Shown here piece by piece: positions 49,231 through 60,665 of a stretch of DNA of 64,000 nt (the stretch's first letter is position 1; every line of letters begins with the position of its first letter). The stretch comes from Certhia americana (lineage: Eukaryota > Chordata > Aves > Passeriformes > Certhiidae): contig CM031858.1 in assembly GCA_018697195.1 (NCBI GenBank), forward strand, positions 134,053,715-134,117,714. Reading direction: 5' to 3'. The position numbers and the translations under genes were made by a program. The notes beneath the pieces were generated by a model. It did not search any database and was not told the origin of the DNA. It saw only the letters and a list, made by a program, of their open reading frames with translations.

Positions 49231-52200
49231 GCTGATGTGACCTGGTGTAGCCAGCTGGGATGGGAGGATCCTCAGTTGTTTGAGAAAACGTGTACCTTTT
49301 GTGAGATTCAAGTTCTGAAGTGCAAACTGTAGCGAAATTTAAACTTATAGGATTACTGCAAAGGTCTTTTCATCAGGATTTATTACATATAATAGTTTGC
49401 TACAGGAATACCTCCTTGTTTTAGTATGAAACAGGGGTATTTGAAACATTATAGAACAGATGGGGTTTAGTGGTGTTGTTTTTAAGTGAGAGCACATGCC
49501 AGACACTCTAAATAACCTGTCAGCACTATTCCTTGCTGACTCTTGATATTAAGTGGGGAAGCTCTTTGGAAAGGTATTTCCAGAGCATTTCTGAAGAAGC
49601 AGGCAGCTATCTGGCTTAAGGCACAGACAGTGCCAGGTGTGGGCTGGCTCAGCATGGGGCTGGGAGCTCAGGGTGGCAGGGATGTGGGTGCTGCCAGCCC
49701 AAACTCAGGATGGCTTTTCAGCAGGATCAGCCGAGACTGAAGGCTGGCAGAAGTGGAGGTGGCAGAAGTAGCAGCTCCAAAGGAGAAACTGGGAGATGGA
49801 AAGGAGTTGAGGAGGGAGCAGGACTTTCAGGGCATGGAGCTAGAGGATGGCCAGGAGGGAGCTTGGCAGGTGTCTGCACTTCCAGAGCCCTGTGGGAGTT
49901 TGTAAACACAGTGTAAGGGCCATGTCCCTCTGTGTGTCCCAGTGAGTTTATGAGGAACAAGGAGCACCGTGGGGCCCTCCAGCAACCATGTGCAGCTCTA
50001 GCCATGGCTCACCACAACTGGGCAGGTATCACTGTCCTGAATTCCATTGTACCACTGGAACCCAGATCTGTCCTGTATTCTCCATGGACCCTAAGGGTGC
50101 AAACTGTCTGTACTGTAACATTTACCTCCATGGGAACCCACTGTAAGTTGATGGACTTGCACTGACTTCAGTGCTTTTGTCATGGAATCCACAACCCTTT
50201 TTCTCCCAAATCTTTGGTTTGGTAGCTCATGGATGCCTGTGCCATGCTGCCCTAGCAGCTGTATTTGTGCTGGTGAAGGATCACTCAGTTATTTCCCTTC
50301 TGACAGCTGGTAAGTGGCCCTCAGCATCACTGCTTGTGTGCTGCAGCATTGCTGGCTCAGGGCAGAGCCTCAGCCACCTGTCCAGGCTGGTCTTTAGTGG
50401 ATCCTTCAGGTCAAAGGCAGACAGTACTATGTAGGGTTGATAAAGCCTAAATTCCCTGTTACAATCCACCTTGGTTTCAAGGACAGCAGGACAGCTTGAA
50501 AAATTCTCAAAATGTAAACATTACCAGCGACAGCTGTAAATGATTTATGAGCCACTCTCCATGCACATTGACAACTAGCATATGAATAATAAAGAATAAA
50601 CTTAAATCATTCCATACAATTACTGCTTCCTCAGATGGTAATATTATATTACTTAGAAATGTAGTCTTCTGTTGTTTAACTCTGCTCTGCTTGCATTAAC
50701 ACAAATGACTACTTTTGTCACCAGTTGGCTAAACTAAAACAGAGCTTAGAGAATATATTTCCTGAGATAATGGCATGAACAAATAGCTACAAAAGAGAGA
50801 ACCATTTACACATTTCTCCTTTGGGATACAAGTTCAGCATAATTACCACAAACACAAAAGATCCTGTACTAGAGTTTTAATTAAAAACAAAAACAAAATA
50901 AAATACAGACAATCGTTTTGAGTTTGGGAAACAGAAACATATTCCATTCTTCTTTGCCACATCGGCTAATAACCAGTTTTAATATGCTGCATTTGTGTCA
51001 CCAAAGCCATTTATCTTAACCTGTTACAAGTAAAGAACATTAATTTTGAGGGAAAACATCCACAGGCCATTTTACATGGTCTTTCAAGTATTGGATTGCA
51101 GTCAAAAGGGAGATAAATATATAAACTAAATATTTTATATCATAATTTCATTCACTTCATAAATAAAATCACAATATTCTGAAAAAACCCCCAACTTTAC
51201 AGTTATACTGAAAACATTATTTAACCCTGGATTGTGGACAGAACATATCCTGGTCAGCTGAATGGAGTTGTGCCTGCACAGAGTTTTAAATCAGTTTAGT
51301 ATAGTTCAAGAACATGTTTCACAATCACATTGGAGTTTGAAGGATCAGCAGCAAGCTCTGTTACATTCTGAGTAGTCCTGATTTTGGGTAGAAAGTTCAG
51401 TGGACTCTTTTGCCACTGGGTACCCCAGGAAGGCCTCTGTCTGCCCACTCAGTTGTACCTTATGGCATTGTCAGTAATCCCACTGGCATTCACAAGGTAT
51501 GGTCAAGCTGAAGAAGTGTTTTGCTCTTATTCCTCACAACTCAGACTAAGTGGAATCAAGACATTTTAGTTAGGCTTTAAAAGAGTCTTGTGTTTTTTCT
51601 GACACACACCCACACACAGGCACACCCTGCCACTCTAAGACTGAAAAGCAACCTATTAAATGCAAAGACATATGAGAAAGGGCCATCAAAGAATAGCTAC
51701 AAAATACTTTCTGTATTTTATTGACAGAAAGTCAAGTAAAATTCAAATGGGCATTTTTGCAGTTGTTACACAGCTTTATACTTGTGTGGGGTAAAGCCCT
51801 TCAAATGTTCCTTGGGAAGCCAGCTCCAAATTCCCACCACAAGCCCAGCTGTTGATAGTCAAGGCAGCTTGAGAGTTTTCTTTATATTATGTGAAGAGGA
51901 AGATATGCATCTCGGACAGGGGAAAAAAAAAGTAAAAACGAACAAAACGAACAAAAGAAAATCAAAATCAACCAACCAAAAACGATAACAATAAAAATCA
52001 ACACAAAAACCTCCCAAACAATAAAAAAATCCCCAAACAAACTGATACCCAGCTGGAAGAGCCTCCAGTCTGTCTAAAGAGGGAATTTATGTAGGTGTCT
52101 GACTATGATATGAGAGTGGACCAAGACTAGCAGCCAAGGTTAAAGCTCTCTTTCCTCCCCTGTCCCCAGAAAGTTCTTAAAACTATCTAATTTAGTTTTT

Positions 52201-55200
52201 CCTCTCTCCTGCCACTTTCCCCACAAATATTTCCTCTCTCACTGTGTGAGAGGAGCACAGGAGAGCGTTGGGTGTGCTGGATTGGTCCTGAGGAGCTGCA
52301 GGGAGCTGTTAGCTCCTCAGGGAGGAGCTGAGTGCTGCAAGAGTGCTGCAAGAGCGCTGCTAACTGGGCTTGTGGCTGGAGGGAGGGCAGCTCTGTGATG
52401 AAGCTGAAGCACTGGGTGGTCCTGTGATGCATGTCACAGCTCTGACCCTGTAGCAGGGTTTAAGGAAATCTGTCTACCATGGCAGATCTGGCCTGGATCA
52501 TTTCACATGAGCACTGCAGACAAGCACATTTTCAGCCAGTTTCTAATGTATCCAGGCTGAAGAGTACAACCACTTGCTCTTCATTGCAATTTTGTGATCT
52601 TTAGCCAATTTATGGTGTTATTTCCAGCTGAAGACATGAACTGCCACCGCCATGTTGATCACTGAAGCAGCCAAATCTGCAAACTTTTTGCCTTCACCTT
52701 TGACTGAAACTTTTGGAAGTGGTGACACAGGACTGAAACCAGACTTCTGTAAAGCTCTAAAACATTTCTGCTTAAATCTCTGGACAAGGGCATGGCCAGA
52801 ACAAGAAGGCACCTGGGCTGGCTGGCAGCTAAGCCAAAGGTCTGGTGGGGTCAGTAACAATCTGAAAAGGGTTTTTTTCATGGCTTCATCCTGAAATGGA
52901 TTATAAACTATACAGAAAGAAGTTTCAATGTTTTGGAAAAGGAGACCGATATGACAGGATGTGAGATGCTCCATGATTTGAAGAAAATTCCTGGTGTGGA
53001 ACATGAGGTTTGCTTCCCAGGGAGAAAGATAAAAGCCCAAAGAACAATCAGGAGTGGGGAAGCATGGAGGCATGGAAAGGTGTATTGTATTATTTTGTCT
53101 GCATTATGGTTTGTTTATGTTGCATGAAGAAAGGAATCACTACTGTATTAGGAATGTTAACATAGTTTGTGTGGCTATGACATATCATGTGTCTAAATCA
53201 CAAACTAGATTTTCTGCTTGAATAGAGGACTAGAGCTGTGGGAAGAGGTCCAAGGTGTGTGTGTGTGGGGGGGGGAGGGGGGTGTTGCCATAAAAGAGGG
53301 CAAACCAATTGACTACCACCTACATAAATTCCAGGCATATGGAGTAGGTCTTTCCCTTCTAGGGACACTGGAGCAGCGAGACTTAGGAAAAAAAAAGTTT
53401 TTCCATTAAAAAATTGAAAAAAACTATTTGTATTTTAAGGAATATTTATCGAACTACAGGAAATATAGGGTTCATACATAACAGACTTCTATAGTTACTC
53501 ATTATACTAGAGTAAGATTAAACTCTCCATGGCACTGGTGTTCTGAATAAATGCTAGCAAATAAATTGACTAAAGATATGACTAAGATTTTTTCTTTCCA
53601 GTAGCTAAGATATAAATCTTGTTTTGAAACTTAAGTGAAACAAGGAGGAAATTCACTGACTTACTGAAAAGACTTGGTTTCACTTCCTTTTACAGTAATT
53701 TCATCTCATTCGTATTTAAACAATCTCTATGGAAAAGATACAGAAATAAAGAGCTTTCAGTACAATTGTGATGAAGAGGGAAGATCCATTGACAACTGGT
53801 AAATCAAGAAATAAGAAAAGTAATTACAGTGTATTGAGCATCTGCCTTTATTCTCATCCAATTGTGTAAAACATTTATAGCATGCCAAAAGCAAAGAAAA
53901 TGCAGTAATTATGTCATAGCACTGATACAGTTTTGGGGAACACTGAAAAGTACAAAATAGGGCATTTGCCATCTAGGAGCAAGATTTTCAGCAAGAATTA
54001 TTGGCTTGAATTATCCTGTGGTAGAGCTTTTAAAATATAGTATAATCTCCATTTCAGATTTTGAGCACATCCCAGGCTAACTCTCTTTTGCAAACTCTGG
54101 GAGCCTCAGGCTCCCACATGGAGGGAGGAACCAGCCTCAGGCTCACTCCCTGTCCTCCTTCCAGGAGGTTTGGCTGGTGTCTCTAAACAATCCTTAATAG
54201 TGTCATGGCTATTATTGAGCTTTTTCAGCACAGTGTAATTCATCCCATTAGCAATTACAGTTCAACACAAAAGTGTTCTCAAGACAGCAACCTTTCCTGT
54301 AAATCTTTTTGTTAAAATCAATTTTTAACCATATTTGCCTGGTGTTGGCATATGACCTGTATTGTTTGAGTACTTGTAGAAAACTCAGGACAACATAACC
54401 AAAACATAGTTTGTTCTGGCCAACTTCATCTGGAAAGTTGTCTTCCTAAAAGCCCCTGTTTTCTGTTAAATGCCCTATTACCTTTCATGAAAGAGAAATC
54501 TTTCATGCTGCAACCTGTTTCCCCCATTCTTTCCCATATTTACAGACAGTTTTGTAGTTCTAAATTGGCCTGTCTCATCCTGAACATAATCTTTGCCTGA
54601 TTGCAGGAAAGGAAATGGCTCATAAGCTGTTTTCTTCCTAACAAAGTACAAATGTTGACAAATGCTAATTGAAGTTTTAATTACTGAAGAAAAGATAATT
54701 TATGAGAAGCCTGAATGCTGCTTTCCATAAAAATGCAGAAGGAAGTACATCTGCAAGAATAGAAACTTCTTTTCTTATAAATCATATACTTTACCTTTTA
54801 ACGTTGGCTTTTATATTTTGCTCCATTTGATGTATGCTGTTTACTTGTAACAAATAATTAATTGCTGCAATCACTGTACCAGACTTACTTCAAAATTTAT
54901 AATGAATCAGTTTAAGATACAAAAAAAGGTGTATAACCTCTGGAAATATCTTACATTTTCCACTCTTTGCAGAAAACTAGCACTATTTATATCAGAAAAA
55001 TGCTTTGCTTTTACTTTTTCACTACACCAAATTTCTTTTAAGGTGTCATAGAGCTAATCCTCTGATTTTATTAGTAAGTATAGGGGTCAAAATATTTCTG
55101 TATAGGTCAGAAGAAAAGCAGGATCCCACCTCTCAGTTTTTCACACTAGGAGCTCACTTTTTACTAGTATTGTAATATTATTTATAAATAAACATTTACT

Positions 55201-55304
55201 TCTCCATATCTGAGTTATCTTCCTCCTGACCAGAACTGTCATGAGCTGCAACTTCCACTTGGTAGGCTGTGTGCCATCTCCCTTTACTTGCTTCCATGAG
55301 GAAT
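49231..55304. other. Intergenic, no gene recognised
   Basis: Includes a GC- and purine-rich patch at about 49540-49920, an A/C-rich tract at about 51925-52040, an 11-bp tandem repeat (gtgctgcaaga, about 2.5 copies) at 52332-52359 beside inverted ctcctcag/gaggag segments, and a GT run leading into a G-rich run at 53254-53282. A 151-codon minus-strand frame at 52618-53073 carries no motif I recognise. Parts near 50500-51200 and 54780-54910 look like unique AT-rich sequence that might be conserved. Confidence 0.5.
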
Positions 55305-55550
55305 AATATATTTTAAACTGACAAGGAGTAGTTTTAGATTAGATATTAGGAAGAAAATCTTCACTAGGAGCGTGGTGAGGCACTGGTTACCCAGAGAGGT
55401 TGTGGATGCCTCCTCCTTGGAAGTGTTCAAGGCCAGGCTGGATGGGGCTTTGAGCAGCCTGGTCTCGTGGGAGATGCCCCTGCCCATGGCAGGGGAGGTG
55501 GAACTAAATGGTATTTAAGGTGGAACTAAATGGTCTTCCAACCCAAAGCA
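55305..55550 (+). mobile_element. CR1 LINE 3' fragment with internal 22-bp duplication
   Basis: Contains gattagatattaggaagaaa, cactaggagcgtggtgagg, cccagagaggttgtggatgc, tcaaggccaggctggatggg and ggtcttccaacccaaagc. A 16-base string, ggtggaactaaatggt, occurs at 55497-55512 and again at 55519-55534. Confidence 0.92.
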
Positions 55551-56541
55551 ATAATTATCCTGGGAGACAGCAGGTCCTGTAAAGTTACAGGGCAGTTGGG
55601 AACCTGTAAATTAATATCTCATGAAAGTCTAACTATTTCCATAATTCTGCAAACTCATATGTGTTGAGGTTTGTTTTACACAGCTCTGTGGGTTTAATTC
55701 TGTCCTCCCCTTTGTTTTACCACTACTTCTTTCTCAAAACACTCTATTTCTGCACTGATTTTAGTATCATATATTCATTGTGCACAAGAACCGACTTCAT
55801 TGCATCAACCACTTCCTCCCTCATTTCTTTTTCAATATAAAGAAGCCATTCTTTAGCACAACCATGTGAAAGGCAGAAAATAGAAGATAGAAATTTCAGT
55901 CTTTGGTCAGAAGGAAGCAACACAAGGAAAGGCTTTGGAAAGAACTGTGCAAGTATTGTCTTGTAAGCCTCAGGCTGCCTTATTTCTTCTTCTTTTTTCT
56001 TTTTATTTTTTATTTTTTTGTCAGAAAGCACTTTCTTATTAGTTACTAACAATACCCAAACATCCAAGCAAGACTGGAAAATAATACTTTACTACAAGTT
56101 TCAAGCAGGTTAGTAAAGTTATAAATACTTTCAAAGTAACTGAGGGGTAAGGATGGAAATTCCAGACCTATTTTATAGCAACATTTCCAGATGCTTTGAT
56201 AGATCCATTATAAATTCTACTTACATTATTCTAAGCTAAGATTGCTATCTAGTTGCTGTTCCTTGGATATATTATTTCTTTCCTTATCTCACTGACTCTC
56301 TTCATAGAATACAGTAAGAAATTTATTAGTAATGTATCAGATTTCCTGGTAAGATATGGTCCAACAAATGCTGCTATTATATTTTTCTCTTTTTTCCATA
56401 TAACCTTTTTCCTTTATCATTTTGTCAGTCTTTGCTGGTTGGGCATCTTCACTGGAGCAATGCTGGCTTCAGTTATCTGGAATAGCATATATTATAGAAA
56501 AATTGAGATTGGAATTGTTCAGAATTTCATTACAGTGTAAC

Positions 56542-57283
56542 TGTCTGGGTGTTGGGGGTTGGGTTGATTTCTTATAGAATTTTTTCCCAGAAGTTGCTAA
56601 GAAACTAATGGCTGGGTGCTTTTCGGTACTTATGGGTGCTCGGGAACAAACAAAGGAAGCAGCTAAGGCAGAGACATTGATTCCACTTCGCTGGGGGCAG
56701 TTTTCTGCTCTGGGGGGACGGCCAGGGCTGCTCGTCTCGGCGAGGCGGAGAGCTCTCACCATCCCCTTCACCTCGGACTCCGTGGGACCACCGGTCTCTT
56801 CGTGTGTTCCCCCGGGATTTTGGGAACCCGTTTCCTCCCTGCCCTGCACCCACGGTTTCTTCAGTTCTGCTCGAGGTCTCCCCACGCTGTGTTTTCTACA
56901 GCCCCTGCCAGCCGGGACACTCTTTTCCAACAGCTCCAGCCACTGTGAACCCTCGGAATCATCTCACCCTTCTAGAGCTGCCGCTAGCCTATTTGCTTGT
57001 GACGGTACTGAGGGGGGTGGGGGGGGGTTACCAGAGGAAGAACTGTGACTGATTTGTTGTTTTGGTGTTTTTTTTTTTTTTTTTTTTTTTTTTTTCCTCC
57101 TCTAGTTCTGTTTGTTGTCAATATTGTAATTATTGTTAATTTACCTTGTTAGACTAACTAGTAAAGAACTGTTATTCCTACCCTCCTTATCGTTGCCTAA
57201 GACCTCTCCTCAATTTTGGAATTATAACAAACCCCAAGGGAAGTTTCCCTTTTCTTTGGTCCCTGTCTTTCCAAACCAAGACA
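56542..57283 (+). mobile_element. Probable endogenous retrovirus solo LTR (ERVL-like)
   Basis: A GC-rich block in AT-rich DNA beginning TGTCTGGG and ending CCAAACCAAGACA; the TGTCT/AGACA ends are inverted complements. The wording (cccagaagttgctaagaaac, aagaactgttattcctaccc, ctgtctttccaaaccaagac) matches passerine ERVL-type LTRs as I remember them. It holds a G-rich run at 57012-57028 and 28 T at 57068-57095. No target-site duplication is visible and no viral coding sequence is attached. Open frames such as 56608-57048 + and 56469-56930 - reflect its composition. Confidence 0.6.
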
Positions 57284-59734
57284 CTGGGGTAAAAACTTTT
57301 TTGGCACATCCTATTTGTTTTTCATTCCTTTGAGTCTTTTAAAGGATTCAATTCTTATGTCTAGTGTATTTTTGCTTTGGTGTAAAAGTTAATACGATAT
57401 TGAGTAAAGATTTGGAAGAAAACAAAGGAGAAAAAAAGGAATGAAAAAACAGTTATCAATGTATGAATAGTTTATTGGTCACTTTAAACTGAAAATAATC
57501 TGGAAGCCACTTCTGGGAAATGTGCCTTGGGAGCATCCCCAGGTGTACCTCCATCAAGCAGGAGTGCACACAGCATCTTCAGCCTGAGAACTTTCTGTGT
57601 TCTTCTCAGTCCATTCCCATTATTATGTCTCAGCAGAGAATACTTCTCCTCTCAAATTTTCTGGAATAATCTCTTGTTCAATCTCTAGCTAATCTCTAAC
57701 AGTGTCAAAGTGATACTACTTATTTTAAGGGGTTTTAATAATAATTTTTTTCTAAGCAGTGTGATTTTGTAATGAATTAAAGCAGGAATAGATGAGCAGC
57801 TGGGTACATAATGCTAAGGAGGGTGGGAATGCTCAGGCCAAGGACTTACATGAGTCCAAAACAAGGTACATGACTGCTCCAGGCAAAACTCCAGCCCAAA
57901 AGTATGTGCCCATGAATCTGTTCAACAGTTCAGTCTGAGGAGTGAAGGGCAGGAATCCCACAGGCAGCCATGAACCAGCCAGCATTTATTTCCAAATAAG
58001 GTTGTTGTTACAGACCCCTTAATCCAGGATCTCACAGATGCTGTATCCTGTTTTTTGGAAGAGCTAGTTTGGCAGGTGCAGCTCCCCATTTTAACTGGGG
58101 AACTGCTAAAAGTACTTTTTTAAAGTTTGATTTTATGCTCCATTTGAAATGCCTATTGTCTCTGCATTTGAAGGTGGCAGCTGTAGCTGGCTCTATAATT
58201 TGTTGGAAGTGGCATCTCCTACATAGGTTATGAAATATAAACAAAGTAACTTACAGCAGCAGAGAGAGGCACTACCAGTTTTCATTAAAAAAAAGGATGT
58301 GATAAATCTGTGCCTTGGGCAGCCACTTTATGATATCAGTTGGACACTCAATCAAGACTCCATAGAGAGATATCAAGATCTCATTTTCCTGGGATCAAGT
58401 CAGAAGCATTTAGGTGGCTATCAGTGACACTTAGTCAGCGGAAAACTCCCTGCTTAACTATTTTCCTGGAGACTTTTAGCAACCTTCCTCAGCTCTGCCT
58501 TCAAGAATAGTTCTTTATAGCAAACATCCAGTCAGTGTTTTCAAAGATTCAAACAATACCTGTATATCATATAAAGATTAGTTTCAGCTACCAGCATTAA
58601 ATACAAACTTTACCCAAACTCAGCAGGATTTGGATTGAATTTTTCTCTAGGGCTCCTCAGAATCCCACAATCCCGATTCAATCCAAGAACCATTTACTCA
58701 TAGCTGTTTTGTTGCTGGCTCCAGGCATACTGCTCATCCGGTGGAGCTCTGCTCATTGGGAATAACAATGAACTGTCATTATTTCATTTCCTTGGGTATT
58801 CAGAAAATAAAATGCGATTGTCTTTTTTTTTAATCTAAATTTCTGCTGTAGCAGTAAACCAGAAACAATAATTAGAGCCATGACTCAAAACCAAGGGTGC
58901 AAATATTTACAAATGCTTATGTTTGTTTCTTTCCTTGCTCTCTGGAAGCCAGCCACAAGGAAGAATTATGCTTGCTGATTTTCCTTAGGTAGGAGGAAGC
59001 AAAGCAGAATAGGGAGTGCTTTCAATGAGACATGGTGTTCAGAGCTCTGAACTTGCTTTGTTTTTGCCACACACAAAGATTGCTGCCACAAAAGGAAGCA
59101 ATCTTCATCATCCTAAAGAAAAACACAAAATCCACTCATCCAGCCTGCATGTTACAATGGTTGAAGCACAGTGTTATCCAAACTATGCTAATCACAGTTG
59201 AAATTAACACGCATACTCCGTTACTCACATCACTATCTGTTGAAATGAATTGAACAACTTCCAGAGCAGTAGGATCTCGAGCAGTGACATTTTTAATACT
59301 TTTTATGTGCAAGCATGTTTTGCTAGTCATTCTGTAGGGATTAAGAAAAAGATTGGAGAAAAGGTCATAAATGCACTAATTTAGAAATGATCCTCACTTT
59401 TTTGAATGCAGAAGCATCTACACTGTACTGGCAGACAGAGCAGAAGAAAAAACAGCAGCCATTATTGTAATGTTCAAGTTTGTAAATATACCTGTACTCC
59501 CATATACCTATGGCCTTAGGTAGGTTTCAAACTGTGAGGTTGATTTCTACATTGTCTGAATGTACTTTACAGCATATTTGATTCTCTAGAAGACACCAGA
59601 AATGCTGCCAGTCACTTCCAGCACTTGATCCTGCCCATACAACTCCTTGTTCTAGAAAATGTAAGGGGTGGAACTAGTCCATCCAGATGACCATAAACTA
59701 CTTTCTTTCTTATATATACCCCAAGGGAATGTAA
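57284..59734. other. Intergenic, no gene recognised
   Basis: AT-rich, no coding or RNA gene seen. Confidence 0.5.
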
Positions 59735-60570
59735 AAATGCCTTTCTTCAACTGTGCCTTTACTAGGAAGACTAGGCTTTAGGAATCCCAGGCCTTTGAGA
59801 CAAGTGTGGAGCAAGGAAGACTTACCCTTGGTGGAGGAGAATCATGTTAAGGCACTTTTAAGCAAATGTACAACCATGGGACCTGATGGGAGGCATGCAT
59901 GGGTGCTGAGGGTGCTGGCTAATGTCACTGCAAGGCCATTTTTGATTGTCTTTGAAATGTCATGGGGCCTGGGAGAGGTTCCTGGAGAGTGGAAGAAAGC
60001 ATATGTTACACTCATCTTTGAGAAGGGAAGGAGGATGATCCAGGGAGCTGGTCAGCTTCATTTTGATCCCTGGGAAGGTTCCAAAGCAACTAATCTTGTA
60101 AACTACTTGCAGTGAATATTCAACATGTATTTACAAAGAGGAATTCATGGTTAGCTAATGGGACAGACTGCAATGAGGTGACTGATTAAGTGGGGGAGGG
60201 GAGAGCAGTGGAAGCTGTTTACCTCACCTTCAGAAAGGCTTTCCACAGTGTCTCCCAATATTCTCATAGATAAGATGATGAAGTATTGGATAAATGGACA
60301 ATGAGTTGGATTGGAAACTGGACGAACTACTGGGCCCAGGGATCAACAACACGAAGTTCAGTTACACAAAGTACAGTAGTGGTGTGTTCCATGGGTTGTC
60401 ACTGGGGCCAAATGCAGAATAACATCTTCATTACTGACCTGGAAGGGTGCACCCTCAAAAGCTTTGCAGATGATAATAACCTAAGAGGAGTGCCTGGTAC
60501 TCCAGATGGTTGTGCTGCCATTTGGATTGGCCTCAGAGGCTGGAAAAATGAAAAGAGGAATCTCAACAGT
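59735..60570 (+). mobile_element. CR1 LINE fragment with decayed ORF2 reverse transcriptase
   Basis: The frame at 59753-60115 reads KEDLPLVEENHVKALLSK, MGPDGRHAWVLRVLANV, GEVPGEWKKAYVTLIFEKG, which is the CR1 reverse transcriptase region (MGPDG-H-RVLRELAD, GEVP-DW-KA-V-P-FKKG as I remember it). About 60200-60260 reads VYLTFRKAFHSVSQ, a decayed YLDF-KAFDTV motif (the catalytic region; Asp changed). About 60425-60485 reads FITDLEGC then SFADDNN, a decayed FADDTKL motif. Frameshifts and stops show it is dead. Its 3' end is interrupted by an opposite CR1 tail. Confidence 0.92.
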
Positions 60571-60665
60571 CATGGAATAAAAGAATAGTTGAGGTTGGAA
60601 GGGACCTCTGGAGGTCATCTTCACTCCTCCCTCCCCCACCATGCAGGGTCACCTAGACCATGACC
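60571..60665 (-). mobile_element. CR1 3' tail, minus orientation
   Basis: Reads catggaataaaagaatagt, tgaggttggaagggacctc and tggaggtcatcttcactcc, then a cagggtcacctagacc end, the reverse complement of a CR1 3' end. It adjoins the + strand ORF2 fragment. Confidence 0.88.

Noticed and set aside
52618..53073. 151-codon minus-strand open frame
   Set aside because: No family recognised and low-complexity parts; overlaps another frame on the + strand.
53254..53282. GT run followed by G run as a possible functional quadruplex
   Set aside because: Too short and isolated from any gene to support a role; listed only as a simple repeat in the region note.
56253..56540. Hydrophobic 95-codon frame resembling a membrane protein, considered as a DCSTAMP exon
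   Set aside because: The residues do not resemble DCSTAMP as I know it; T-rich DNA gives Phe/Leu/Ile-rich frames by chance.
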